Shown: positions 42,601 through 50,677, counted from the stretch's first letter. The stretch is DNA of 64,000 bases from Rothia mucilaginosa (GCF_019334805.1 NZ_CP079822.1:1364001-1428000), one strand, 5' to 3'. The notes: a model not told the origin generated them from the sequence alone. A program made the numbers and translations.

Positions 42601-43713
42601 CTAGGCGTCCTCGCGTGCCACCTGGTCACTCGGGTACTTGTCCACTCGGCGGTGGTACAGGCGTCCGCACAGACCGCCGAGGATAGCGCCGAGGAAGCTC
42701 AACGCCAGAACCAGCAGAACCGCCAGCAGGCCGTTCGCGAAGTCGCCCCCCATCAGCTTCTGCAGGGACAGGTGCGCGACACTGTTCTGGAACAGCTGAG
42801 GCGCGAGGAAGGTCGCCAGGGACCCGATGATGAGCACCATAATCTGCCAGAGCCATACGGCAATGCCCTGCTTCGCACCGGCGAATCGTGCCATGCGTCC
42901 CGCCGCGTAACCGCCCACCAGGTAGGCGAAGAAGATGAGCACACCCAACGCCACCGCGACCGGCACAGCGTTCGATGCGCCGCTGAACAGACGGGAGACC
43001 ACCGTGGCGTAGTCGATGGACTCGCTCTGACCGGTCAGGGTCAGCCACGACTGGATAGCCCACAGGCCACCGTCCATGAGGGAGATGGTAATCAGCCAGC
43101 CGAGCAGACCGGGCAACAGGTGCATGCGGGAGTAGCGGCTCTTCTGCATGGACAGTGCGGTTGCGGCGGTGAGGATGGGTTCCGAACCAGCCGCACCGGC
43201 ATCACCTGCGGGGGTGGGGATGACGAAGTGGTCATCTGCCGCGGGGGCAGCCTGCGGGGCGTTCGATGCCGCATGGGCGTTGCCGGGTGCGGGCACCTCG
43301 TAGCTTGCAGCGGTGGCAGGTGCGGTAGTGGGGGCGCCACCGCCGCGTACGTTGTCCGTGCTGGGGGCTGCAGGCTTGTCGAGCCAGCTGAGGTTGTCAT
43401 CTCCGGGTTCGCCGAAGTGAGCGCCGGATTCTGCGCCTTGAGAAGTGGCGCTGGGGGAGAGGATCGGCTGGGTTGCGGTAGCCGCCTGGGTGAGGGGGCG
43501 GGTCGCATCCTGCGAGGACTGTGCGGAGGACTGCGCCGAAGAGCTCGACTCGCGCGCCTTTTCGTGGGCGCGGCGTGCCGCGTTCAGCTCCTCATCGGTC
43601 AGGACCACGGTGGGGTCGTCGGAGGAGAATGCCGCCTCCCACAGGTCACTTTCGGTGGGGGAGGACGCTGCGGCAGCCGGACGCTGCTGCGGGGTGTTGT
43701 TCTGTGCGTTCAT
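42601..43713 (-). CDS. hypothetical membrane protein with disordered N-terminus
   Basis: 370 aa. Residues 1-175 are low-complexity, Ala/Ser/Thr/Pro-rich, with acidic clusters (SDLWEAAFSSDDPTVVLTDE). Four transmembrane helices follow (about 200-220, 245-270, 290-310, 325-350), and a short cytoplasmic tail ends in RRVDKYPSDQVAREDA. No family motif is recognised; the topology of four helices with one conserved glycine-rich stretch (FFAYLVGGYAAGRMARFAGA) resembles small actinobacterial membrane proteins of unknown function. It lies tail-to-tail with the E2 gene. Confidence 0.7.
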   Translation of the reverse strand: MNAQNNTPQQRPAAAASSPTESDLWEAAFSSDDPTVVLTDEELNAARRAHEKARESSSSAQSSAQSSQDATRPLTQAATATQPILSPSATSQGAESGAHFGEPGDDNLSWLDKPAAPSTDNVRGGGAPTTAPATAASYEVPAPGNAHAASNAPQAAPAADDHFVIPTPAGDAGAAGSEPILTAATALSMQKSRYSRMHLLPGLLGWLITISLMDGGLWAIQSWLTLTGQSESIDYATVVSRLFSGASNAVPVAVALGVLIFFAYLVGGYAAGRMARFAGAKQGIAVWLWQIMVLIIGSLATFLAPQLFQNSVAHLSLQKLMGGDFANGLLAVLLVLALSFLGAILGGLCGRLYHRRVDKYPSDQVAREDA

Positions 43714-43758
43714 TAAGTCCTTTGGATCTAATCCTGGGGTCGTGGTGTGCGGGTTGCC

Positions 43759-44421
43759 TTAGAGCGCGCGGTCAGCGTAGAAGGCGCGTGCTTCTTCCAT
43801 AGCTTCTGCGGAGAAGGTGTGCGGGTGCGCGGGGCGCTCGTTCTCGCCCAGGGTACGAATGACGCGGCCGGGGTTGCCCACCACGAGGGAGTTAGCGGGG
43901 ACGTCCTTGGTGACGACGGTGCCTGCGCCGATGACGGAGTTCTTGCCGATGGTCACGCCGCCCAGGATGATAGCTCCGCTACCGATCCAGACGTTGTCTT
44001 CAACGGTGATGGGTGCGCCTGCTTCCCAGTAGTCGGCGCGGTCGCCGGGGTGGAGCGGGTGGGTGGGGGTCATGAACTGTACGTTGCTGCCAACCAGTAC
44101 GGTGGAGCCGATGCGGATCGGGCAGACGTCCAGGAAGACGGTGCCGAAGTTGAAGAAGGAGCCGTTACCGATGTAGGTGTTCACGCCGTAGTCGAAGCGT
44201 GCGCCGGGGCGGATGTGGGCGTGTTCGCCCAGGTGGCCGAGGTGTTCACGGTAGACGTGCATTGCCTGCGCCTGCTCGCCGCGTGCGTAGTGTTCTTCGG
44301 CGAGGACGGTTGCAGCGTAGATGCGCTTGAACTGTGCGGCGCATTCGGCGTCGGGCATGTAGACGGAACCGTTGGTCATGCGGTTGAAGGTCTCGCCGGT
44401 GGGGCGCTGCGGGATGTGCAT
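43759..44421 (-). CDS. Maa/LacA/NodL-type sugar O-acetyltransferase
   Basis: Left-handed beta-helix acetyltransferase of the maltose/galactoside O-acetyltransferase group. A helical N-terminus, then hexapeptide repeats, and the signature FMTPTHPLHPGDRADYWEAG with the catalytic His in TPTHP, then VWIGSGAIILGGVTIGKNSV, IGAGTVVTKDVPANSLVVGN and PGRVIR. 220 aa. Acceptor sugar unknown. Its ATG overlaps the stop of a 49-aa membrane protein gene (TAATG), so the two are translated together. Confidence 0.92.
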   Translation of the reverse strand: MHIPQRPTGETFNRMTNGSVYMPDAECAAQFKRIYAATVLAEEHYARGEQAQAMHVYREHLGHLGEHAHIRPGARFDYGVNTYIGNGSFFNFGTVFLDVCPIRIGSTVLVGSNVQFMTPTHPLHPGDRADYWEAGAPITVEDNVWIGSGAIILGGVTIGKNSVIGAGTVVTKDVPANSLVVGNPGRVIRTLGENERPAHPHTFSAEAMEEARAFYADRAL

Positions 44422-44570
44422 TAGTGGGCTCCTCCCAGAAGGTAAGCAAGTGCGATGATGGCCATTCCGAACAGGATGACGACTCCGCCGGCGATAGCGA
44501 ATCGTTTGGAAATTTCGCGGAGGAGCTTCTTGAACTGCTCGTCAGTGATGTCTTGCTGTCGTTTACTCAT
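44421..44570 (-). CDS. 49-aa single-pass membrane protein coupled to the acetyltransferase
   Basis: Read directly from the minus strand: MSKRQQDITDEQFKKLLREI, then SKRFAIAGGVVILFGMAIIA and LAYLLGGAH. A charged amphipathic helix is followed by one transmembrane segment. The stop TAA overlaps the ATG of the acetyltransferase (TAATG), strong evidence for a real gene. GATACT ends six bases before its ATG, so it may be leaderless. It could anchor or help the acetyltransferase at the membrane; that is inference. Confidence 0.75.
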   Translation of the reverse strand: MSKRQQDITDEQFKKLLREISKRFAIAGGVVILFGMAIIALAYLLGGAH

Positions 44571-44681
44571 GCTTTAAGTATCCCAGAGTTGCTTGGATTT
44601 ACCTGAGTGTTTCGGTGTTTATTGCGGTATCCGGGGTGGGCGTGCGGCGTGATTTTCAACGTGGAAAGACGCGCCGCTGAG

Positions 44682-44711
44682 TTGAAGCGTGAGGGCGTGG
44701 GAAGGCACAAT
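44682..44711 (+). promoter_or_regulatory. promoter for the acyl-CoA ligase gene
   Basis: TTGAAG (-35), 18-bp spacer, CACAAT (-10), then six bases to ATG 44718, which suggests a leaderless mRNA. An out-of-frame ATG sits at 44714. Confidence 0.5.
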
Positions 44712-44717
44712 CAATGC

Positions 44718-46484
44718 ATGACTGAGGCTCAGAAGAACACGAACCTGCAGGATGCGGCGGCACCTGCATCCCCCGCTGGCGCATCTGCTGGCGCGCATCC
44801 GTTGGCGCATCGCCCCTGGTTGAAGAATTATTCTTCGTGGACCGCCCGCGATATTGAGCTGCCCGAAACCTCGCTGAGCCACCTCATTGACGAGGCGGTT
44901 CGCACCGTACCCCACAAGGTGGCGCTGGAGTTCTTTGGCGCGACTACGACCTACGCTGAGTTGGGCGATCAGATTGAGCGTGCGGCGGAGGGTCTGCGTG
45001 TGGCGGGCGTGCAGCCGGGTGACCGTGTGGCGCTGATTTTGCCGAACTGCCCTCAGCATATTGCGGCGTTTTACGCGATTCTGCGCCTGGGCGCGATTGT
45101 GGTGGAGCATAACCCTCTATACACGGGCGCGGAGTTGCGCCACATGTTTGAGGACCACGGCGCGAAGGTCGCGATTGTGTGGGATAAGATTGCCTCGCAT
45201 ATTACGGGTCTTCCGGCGGATATCCGCCCGAACCATATTTATTCGGTGAACATGATTTCGGCGATGCCCGCGCTGATGCGTACCGCGCTGAAGCTGCCGT
45301 TGAAGAGCGCGCGTGCTTCGCGTGAGAAGCTGACCGGTCCTGCGCCGGGTACGGTGTCGTGGGCTCAGCTGGTGAAGAGCGAGCGTATTGACCCGTCGCA
45401 TCGCCGCCCGACCGCGCACGATATTGCGCTGCTGCAGTACACCTCGGGTACGACCGGCCTGCCGAAGGGCGTGATGCTCACGCACCGCAACCTGGAGTCT
45501 AACGGCCGCATGGGTGAGGCATGGATTAACCCGGGCGATGACGAGGTGATTTACTCGGTCCTGCCGCTCTTCCACGCGTACGGCATGACCCTGGGCGTGA
45601 CGATTGCGGCGCTGTGCCGTGCCCGCCTGGTGCTGTTCCCGACCGTGGACATGGACCTGATTTTGAAGGCGATGAAGAAGACCCGTCCGACGATTCTTCC
45701 TGCGGTTCCGCCGGTGTACCGCCGCCTGATGGATGAGGCGAAGAAGCGCGGCGTGTCCCTGGAGGGTATCCGCTACGCGGTGTCGGGCGCGATGAACCTG
45801 CCGCCCGAACTGGTGGCCGAGTGGGAGGAAGCCTCCGGCGGTTTCATGGTGGAGGGCTACGGCCTGACCGAGTGTGCCCCGCTGGTCTCCTGCAACCCGC
45901 TGAACGACACCCGCCGCGCCGGCTCAATCGGTGTGCCCTTCCCCTCGACTGATATTCGCGTGGTGGATCCGGAGACGGGTGCGGATGTGCCTCTCGGCGA
46001 GGAGGGTGAGCTGTGGGTCAGCGGTCCCCAGCGCTTCATGGGTTATTGGAAGCGTGAAGACGAGACCGCGAAGACCATCACCCCCGACGGCTGGTTGCGC
46101 ACGGGTGATATTGTGCGCCTGGACGAGGACTTCTTCATCCAGATTGTGGACCGCATCAAGGAGGTCATTATCACCGGCGGCTTCAATGTCTCCCCGACCG
46201 AGGTGGAGGTCGCCCTCAAGCAGCACGATACGGTTGCGGATGCGGCGGTGGTCGGTATTCCGCTGCCCGGCGGCGGCGAGATGGTCGTGGCCGCGGTGGT
46301 TCCCGCCCCCGGCCGGGTGGTGGAGGAGCACACCCTGCGCGAACACTGCTACTCGAAGGTGACTCGCTATAAGGTGCCGCGCCGCATCGTGGTCGTGGAC
46401 GACCTGCCGCGTTCGATGCTCGGCAAGGTGCTGCGCCGTAAGGTGCGGGAGCAGCTGATTGCCTCGGGCGATTTTGAGCAGTAG
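44718..46484 (+). CDS. long-chain fatty acid-CoA ligase
   Basis: Adenylate-forming enzyme that activates fatty acids to acyl-CoA via acyl-AMP. Seen: P-loop LLQYTSGTTGLPKGVMLTHR near residue 241, FMVEGYGLTECAPLVSCNPL, the adenosine-binding Asp motif GWLRTGDIVRLDEDFFIQIV followed by DRIKEVIITGGFNVSPTEVE, and the catalytic Lys in PRSMLGKVLRRKVREQ. 588 aa, typical of FadD. The Ala-rich first ~25 residues are not conserved. ATG 44718 is the first plausible start; the open frame reaches back to 44607. Confidence 0.93.
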   Translation: MTEAQKNTNLQDAAAPASPAGASAGAHPLAHRPWLKNYSSWTARDIELPETSLSHLIDEAVRTVPHKVALEFFGATTTYAELGDQIERAAEGLRVAGVQPGDRVALILPNCPQHIAAFYAILRLGAIVVEHNPLYTGAELRHMFEDHGAKVAIVWDKIASHITGLPADIRPNHIYSVNMISAMPALMRTALKLPLKSARASREKLTGPAPGTVSWAQLVKSERIDPSHRRPTAHDIALLQYTSGTTGLPKGVMLTHRNLESNGRMGEAWINPGDDEVIYSVLPLFHAYGMTLGVTIAALCRARLVLFPTVDMDLILKAMKKTRPTILPAVPPVYRRLMDEAKKRGVSLEGIRYAVSGAMNLPPELVAEWEEASGGFMVEGYGLTECAPLVSCNPLNDTRRAGSIGVPFPSTDIRVVDPETGADVPLGEEGELWVSGPQRFMGYWKREDETAKTITPDGWLRTGDIVRLDEDFFIQIVDRIKEVIITGGFNVSPTEVEVALKQHDTVADAAVVGIPLPGGGEMVVAAVVPAPGRVVEEHTLREHCYSKVTRYKVPRRIVVVDDLPRSMLGKVLRRKVREQLIASGDFEQ

Positions 46485-46526
46485 CGTCGGTTGGTTTGCC
46501 GCCCGCCCGTAACGGGCGGGTACGAT

Positions 46527-46564
46527 AAGCGCCGACTCGGGTTTTAGGCCCGGGCCGGCGCTTT
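46527..46564 (+). terminator. terminator after the acyl-CoA ligase gene
   Basis: AAGCGCCG...CGGCGCTTT with an inner GGG/CCC; a GC-rich GCCCGCCCGTAACGGGCGGG hairpin lies just before it. Confidence 0.75.
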
Positions 46565-46619
46565 GCGTTGACGCAGACGGACGGCTGGTGGGGGAGCGGA
46601 ATTGGCAAATAATCATCGT

Positions 46620-46650
46620 GTGACGAAATATGACGAAATATGACGAGCTT
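46620..46650. repeat. tandem TGACGAAATA repeat in the metQ upstream region
   Basis: TGACGAAATA occurs twice in a row, followed by TGACGAGCT and TGACG. The direct repeats lie ~150 bp before metQ and might bind a regulator. Confidence 0.4.
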
Positions 46651-46799
46651 GACGTTCTGTGTCTCATGATTGACCCTTAACTTCCGCCGCCGCCCCTGTG
46701 CGTGCTGTAATTGTCCCATCATCATTCGCATCGGCTTGTCGGCGCTCTATGCCCGTACCCGGTGAAGCACGTCATCATTCAACAGAAAGATTCATAGCC

Positions 46800-47672
46800 G
46801 TGAAGAAGTTTGCCGCTGCTCTTGCAGTCGTCCCCATGATTTTCAGCATGGCCGCTTGCGGTTCCACCTCGAACTCCTCCACCTCGAAGAAGGTCACCAT
46901 CGGTGTGGTTGGCTCTGAGAAGTTCAACAAGACCCTGAAGGAAGAAGCTAAGAAGCAGGGTATCGACATTGAGTTCAAGGAGTTTAGCGCTTACACCGAG
47001 CCGAACCCCGCACTGGACGCCGGTGACATCGACATGAACCGCTTCCAGCACATCGCGTACCTGTCCAACTACAACGTGAGCGCTAACAAGGACCTGCAGA
47101 TTGTCGGCCCGACCGTCATCTACCCGATGGCTCTGTTCTCCAAGAAGCACTCCAAGTTGGCTGACATCCCCCAGGGTGGCGAGATCGTTATCCCGAACGA
47201 CACCGTGAACGAAGCACGCGCGCTGAAGCTGCTGAAGACCAACGGTCTGGTTACCTTCAAGAACGCTGATGTTGACGCACCCACCATCGACGACGTGGAC
47301 ACCGCTAACTCCAAGGTGAAGGTCACCCCCGTTGACGCAACCCAGACCGTGGTTGGCATGGAGTCTGCTGACGGCGCAGTCGTCAACAACGACTTCCTCA
47401 AGGATGCAGGCCTGAAGCCCGCAGACGCCCTGGCGCAGGACGACCCCAAGACCGACCCCTCCGCTATCAAGTACGTGAACCTCTTCGTTGCTCAGAAGGA
47501 CAAGGCTGACGACGAGACCTACAAGAAGATTGTCGAACTCTTCCACTCTAAGGCCGTCATGGACGTTGTCCAGGAAGAGACCCGCGGCACCGCTGTTGAG
47601 GTCAACGTGAGCACCGACGAACTGCGTCAGTCCCTGGCTAACGAAGAAGCCAAGCTGCGCGCTAAGAAGTAA
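46800..47672 (+). CDS. metQ: MetQ/NlpA-family methionine-binding lipoprotein
   Basis: Substrate-binding protein of a D/L-methionine importer. GTG start; signal with lysines and a hydrophobic stretch, lipobox MAAC with Cys20 as the lipid anchor. NlpA signatures: VTIGVVGSEKFNKTLKEEAK, FKEFSAYTEPNPALDAGDID, QHIAYLSNYNVSANKDL and GGEIVIPNDTVNEARALKLL. 290 aa. The upstream in-frame codons would destroy the signal peptide, so GTG 46800 is preferred. Next comes an unusual hairpin and then metN and metI. Confidence 0.93.
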   Translation: MKKFAAALAVVPMIFSMAACGSTSNSSTSKKVTIGVVGSEKFNKTLKEEAKKQGIDIEFKEFSAYTEPNPALDAGDIDMNRFQHIAYLSNYNVSANKDLQIVGPTVIYPMALFSKKHSKLADIPQGGEIVIPNDTVNEARALKLLKTNGLVTFKNADVDAPTIDDVDTANSKVKVTPVDATQTVVGMESADGAVVNNDFLKDAGLKPADALAQDDPKTDPSAIKYVNLFVAQKDKADDETYKKIVELFHSKAVMDVVQEETRGTAVEVNVSTDELRQSLANEEAKLRAKK

Positions 47673-47700
47673 TCTTCTGAATACACGCCTCCTCTAGGCA

Positions 47701-47764
47701 TACGCAAAGGCGGTAAGTCTAAGCACCCGATGCGGGTCACGACAGGCTTACCGTCCTTTGCGTA
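47701..47764 (+). promoter_or_regulatory. 20-bp hairpin between metQ and metN
   Basis: TACGCAAAGGCGGTAAGTCT pairs with AGGCTTACCGTCCTTTGCGTA with two mismatches/bulges and a ~23-nt loop. No U-tract follows, so it is more likely an mRNA-stability or attenuation element that sets MetQ above MetNI than a terminator. Confidence 0.6.
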
Positions 47765-47818
47765 CCGGCGTTAAGGCCCTTTAACGCCCCAACCACGACA
47801 TATAACGGATACAAATTT

Positions 47819-48874
47819 ATGAGTGAACTGGTACAGAGCTTCGGTGACAGCACCGAGCCCATGGTGGTTCTGGACGGAGTCTCCAAGGTCTTCGGCAGCG
47901 GCACCAAGGCAGTAACCGCTGTCGACAACGTCTCCCTTACGATTAACCGCGGTGAAATCTTTGCAATTATCGGCTACTCCGGCGCCGGTAAGTCCACCCT
48001 CGTCCGCCTCATTAACGGTCTGGAAACCACCACCAGCGGCACCCTGACCGTTGGCGGTTTTGAGATTTCCGGTAAGCGTGACTCCGAACTGCGTGAAGCA
48101 CGCACCAACATCGGCATGATCTTCCAGCAGTTCAACCTCATGAACTCCCGCACCGTGCTCGGTAACGTTGAGTTCCCGCTGAAGATTGCTGGCTGGTCTA
48201 AGAAGGACCGCCGCGCTCGCGCCCTGGAAATGCTCGAGTTCGTGGGTCTTGCCGACCGTGCAGATCACTACCCGAACCAGCTCTCTGGCGGTCAGAAGCA
48301 GCGTGTGGGCATTGCGCGTGCGCTCGCCACTAACCCGGCTCTGCTACTGGCTGATGAGTCGACCAGCGCGCTGGATCCTGAAACCACCCATGAAGTGCTT
48401 GCACTGCTGAAGAAGGTCAACCGTGAACTGGGTGTGACCGTTGTGGTCATTACCCACGAGATGGACGTGGTCTCCGCTATCGCTGACCGTGTGGCAGTGA
48501 TGGAGTCTGGCCGCGTGGTGGAGCAGGGTAACGTCTACGATGTCTTCTCCAACCCGCAGACCGACGTGGCAAAGCTGTTTGTTGCGACCACCGTCAAGCT
48601 CGCCCCCACCGGCAAGGAAGCGGCTGAGCTGCGCGCAAACCACAAGGGTTACCTCATCAACGTTGAAATCGTGGAGGGTAACCAGGAGCTCGGTAAGGTG
48701 CTGTCCTACCTGGGTGCCCGTAACGTCCGCTTCAACATTGTGGGTGGCGGTATTGAGACTCTGCAGGGTAAGGCGTACGGTACCCTCACCCTGGAACTCC
48801 TCGGCGAAATCACCAGCATTGATGCCGCCGTTGCTGAACTGAAGACCGTTGCCCGCGTGCAGGAGGTGCGCTAA
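47819..48874 (+). CDS. metN: methionine ABC transporter ATP-binding protein
   Basis: Walker A GYSGAGKST with Lys58, signature LSGGQKQR, Walker B LLLADEST followed by SALDPETTHEVLALLKKVNR, and the H-loop VITHEMDV. The C-terminal ~75 residues (LINVEIVEGNQELGKVLSYL) form the NIL/ACT-like regulatory domain, which binds methionine and inhibits transport in MetN proteins. 351 aa. A weak ribosome site precedes the ATG. It ends immediately before metI (no gap). Confidence 0.95.
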   Translation: MSELVQSFGDSTEPMVVLDGVSKVFGSGTKAVTAVDNVSLTINRGEIFAIIGYSGAGKSTLVRLINGLETTTSGTLTVGGFEISGKRDSELREARTNIGMIFQQFNLMNSRTVLGNVEFPLKIAGWSKKDRRARALEMLEFVGLADRADHYPNQLSGGQKQRVGIARALATNPALLLADESTSALDPETTHEVLALLKKVNRELGVTVVVITHEMDVVSAIADRVAVMESGRVVEQGNVYDVFSNPQTDVAKLFVATTVKLAPTGKEAAELRANHKGYLINVEIVEGNQELGKVLSYLGARNVRFNIVGGGIETLQGKAYGTLTLELLGEITSIDAAVAELKTVARVQEVR

Positions 48875-49570
48875 ATGTTTGCTACTACTCTTCCGCTGGC
48901 TGCGTCTAAGACGGACTGGTCCGAGTTCCTGCCCGAGAAGCTGCTCCCGGCTATCGGCGATACGTTCTACATGGTGTCTATCACCATGGTGTGCGCCGGT
49001 CTGGTTGGTCTGATTGTGGGTGCTCTGCTGTACACCACCCGTGAGGGCAACATCTTCCAGAACCGCTTTGTGTACACGGTCCTGAACATTCTGGTGAACG
49101 TGATTCGCCCGATTCCGTTCATTATTTTGATTGCGGCACTGGGCCCGCTGACGAGCGCCGTGGTGGGTACCCGCCTGGGCGTGAATGCGGCGGTCTTCGC
49201 GATGAGCTTCGGTGCTGCATTCGCTATTGCCCGTATCGTGGAGCAGAACATGGTCTCCATTGACCCGGGCGTGATTGAGGCGGCGCGTGCGATGGGCGCT
49301 TCGAAGCTGACCATCCTGTTCACCGTGATGATTCCGGAGGCGCTTGGCCCGCTGATCCTCGGTTACACCTTCCTCGTCATTGGCGTGGTGGATATGTCCG
49401 CTATGGCCGGTTACGTGGGTGCTGGCGGTCTGGGTAAGATCGCGATTGTGGACGGCTACCAGCGCTTCAACGATGAGATCACCTGGGCTGTTGTGGCGAT
49501 TATTATCGTCCTGGTTCAGCTGGTTCAGTTCATCGGTAACTTCCTGGCGAAGAAGGTTATGCGCCGATAA
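48875..49570 (+). CDS. metI: methionine ABC transporter permease
   Basis: 231 aa with five transmembrane segments and the EAA loop IEAARAMGASKLTILFTVMI, which contacts MetN. Other MetI features: FYMVSITMVCAGLVGLIVGA, NVIRPIPFIILIAALGPLTS and DMSAMAGYVGAGGLGKIAIV. ATG begins directly after the metN stop, with AGGAGG inside metN. It completes the MetQNI importer. The terminator at 49626 is repeated 1.2 kb downstream. Confidence 0.95.
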   Translation: MFATTLPLAASKTDWSEFLPEKLLPAIGDTFYMVSITMVCAGLVGLIVGALLYTTREGNIFQNRFVYTVLNILVNVIRPIPFIILIAALGPLTSAVVGTRLGVNAAVFAMSFGAAFAIARIVEQNMVSIDPGVIEAARAMGASKLTILFTVMIPEALGPLILGYTFLVIGVVDMSAMAGYVGAGGLGKIAIVDGYQRFNDEITWAVVAIIIVLVQLVQFIGNFLAKKVMRR

Positions 49571-49625
49571 GCTCGTGCCCCTTGTAGGCCTTGTAGGTAC
49601 TGTAGGTACGGCTGATACAGCATAG

Positions 49626-49668
49626 AAGACCTCCGGTCTGCTCCTTGAGGAGCGGGCCGGGGGTCTTT
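49626..49668 (+). terminator. terminator after metI, left copy of a duplicated segment
   Basis: AAGACCTCCGG...CCGGGGGTCTTT with an inner GCTCC/GGAGC. It matches the hairpin at 50828-50870 nearly base for base, including the flanking CATAG. Confidence 0.85.
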
Positions 49669-49717
49669 CCTCGTACCGGGTCTTTCTTGATGCTGCTACG
49701 AGGGCGGCGGGTGCAGC

Positions 49718-49782
49718 TTAGCCCTGCGCCGCCTCCGACTGCTGTGCCGCCTCAAGTTTGGCGATCCAGGTGCGCACCAGCG
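49718..49782 (-). pseudogene. rearranged remnant of the HAD hydrolase 3' end
   Basis: Bases 49718-49774 match the last ~57 bases of the HAD gene (50901-50957), including the stop codon, and encode about the same C-terminus (KLEAAQQSEAAQG). Then CCAGGTGCGCACCAGCG (49766-49782) continues as the sequence at 51204-51220 inside the HAD gene, not as the C-terminal sequence. The two sites share CCAGGTGCG, so an internal ~255-bp deletion by recombination explains it. Beyond 49782 homology is lost. Confidence 0.75.
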
Positions 49783-49926
49783 AAAAAAGCATACGCACGT
49801 AGGAAAGAAGAAGAGAGGTGGGTGAAAGCAGCAGGGGAAGTGAAGACTGTTTACCGCTGTATCTGCGATAAGAACCTAGAAATGTTTAAGGCAGAGGAGC
49901 ATCTGAAGCGCATTAAGACGACTTAG
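49783..49926 (+). pseudogene. possible remnant of an unknown gene
   Basis: An open frame running out of the HAD remnant encodes a Lys/Glu/Arg-rich helical tail (YARRKEEERWVKAAGEVKTV, then YRCICDKNLEMFKAEEHLKR). It has no plausible start of its own and could be the 3' end of an acquired gene, cut by the rearrangement. No family recognised. Confidence 0.3.
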
Positions 49927-50029
49927 GATGCAAGTTTGCTGAGGAGAGAGAACAGGCTGGGAGCTTTAGCAGCTAAATACTATAGTTTGTAGTGGTGCAA
50001 ATTATTATTGAATCGTTACTAAAATAATC

Positions 50030-50058
50030 TTGACTCCCATTTTGCTAATTGATATCAT
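50030..50058 (+). promoter_or_regulatory. strong sigma-70-type promoter for the small secreted peptide
   Basis: TTGACT, 17-bp spacer, TATCAT, in AT-rich DNA, ~60 bp before ATG 50119. Confidence 0.65.
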
Positions 50059-50118
50059 AAAAGTGTTCCGGTTCACATCAAGCTAGAGATATCATCAACA
50101 GCTAGAGAAGGACAGGCA

Positions 50119-50313
50119 ATGAAAAATTTTAGTAAGTCAATCGTAAGTTGTATTTCTGCGACTGTGGCGATAGGTATATCTGGGGTGGTGAGCTATCCTG
50201 CTCACGCAGAATCCACTGCTCCACAGAGCGTCTCATCTGTTTCACCTACTTTAGGTAGCTTTTCTACAAACTCAAACGAAACGGGGTATACCACCGCTGA
50301 AAGCAAAAATTGA
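50119..50313 (+). CDS. small Sec-exported peptide
   Basis: 64 aa. ATG preceded by GAAGGACAGGC, a good ribosome site, with a clear promoter upstream. The N-terminus MKNFSKSIVSCISATVAIGI is a signal peptide: basic start, hydrophobic core, and an A-x-A cleavage site (PAHA before ES near residue 30). The mature part is ~34 residues, rich in Ser, Thr, Asn and Pro, with no cysteine. Codon use and base composition are AT-rich, unlike neighbours. A small membrane protein gene follows 13 bp later. A secreted signal, bacteriocin or other peptide is possible; I recognise none. Confidence 0.65.
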   Translation: MKNFSKSIVSCISATVAIGISGVVSYPAHAESTAPQSVSSVSPTLGSFSTNSNETGYTTAESKN

Positions 50314-50326
50314 ATAAATATCTGAG

Positions 50327-50650
50327 GTGATTAAGTTGGTCGACACTAGATACATACCGATACCTGAATTATGTTTCGCAGGTTATTCTTTCTATTATTT
50401 TACATCTTCGCATGATGTAATGTTTTATAATGTTGCCGGTATTTTAATTCTTTGTGGATTTGTTGTGTACTCTGCATATCGTGCAAATAAGAACTACGTA
50501 CAACCTGCGGCATCCTTCATAAAATCCGTATTTTTTATGTTGGCTGTGGTAATTTTACAAGTGTATTGGCTTGACCCTTTGGCTCAGGTTGTAGTTCTAC
50601 TTATGAGTATCCTGTACGCTTTTGTTTTCTATAAGCAACAGCCGAAATAA
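50327..50650 (+). CDS. small membrane protein paired with the secreted peptide
   Basis: 107 aa from GTG 50327; TTG 50336 is an alternative with a better-placed AGG. Four hydrophobic stretches (PELCFAGYSFYYF; FYNVAGILILCGFVVYSAYR; SFIKSVFFMLAVVILQVYWL; AQVVVLLMSILYAFVFY), so three or four transmembrane helices. AT-rich and co-directional with the peptide gene, followed by a strong terminator. Size and position would fit a membrane immunity protein or a peptide receptor/exporter partner, but there is no homology to prove it. Confidence 0.6.
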   Translation: MIKLVDTRYIPIPELCFAGYSFYYFTSSHDVMFYNVAGILILCGFVVYSAYRANKNYVQPAASFIKSVFFMLAVVILQVYWLDPLAQVVVLLMSILYAFVFYKQQPK

Positions 50651-50677
50651 GCATCCTTGGAGTTCTAAAACACCTAG

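Larger units (their letters stand above)
46485..46799. other. 315-bp intergenic region before metQ
   Basis: It has a terminator (46527-46564) and a tandem repeat (46620-46650). The rest contains no gene. I see no SAM riboswitch core. The sequence before the metQ GTG (AGAAAGATTCATAGCC) has only a weak ribosome site. Confidence 0.4.

Noticed and set aside
46565-46799. SAM riboswitch upstream of metQ
   Set aside because: No SAM-I, II or IV core or matching helices could be read in the leader.
49645-49717. Start of an open frame inside the metI terminator region
   Set aside because: The beginning lies in a terminator hairpin and antisense to the HAD remnant; only its far end might be a gene fragment.
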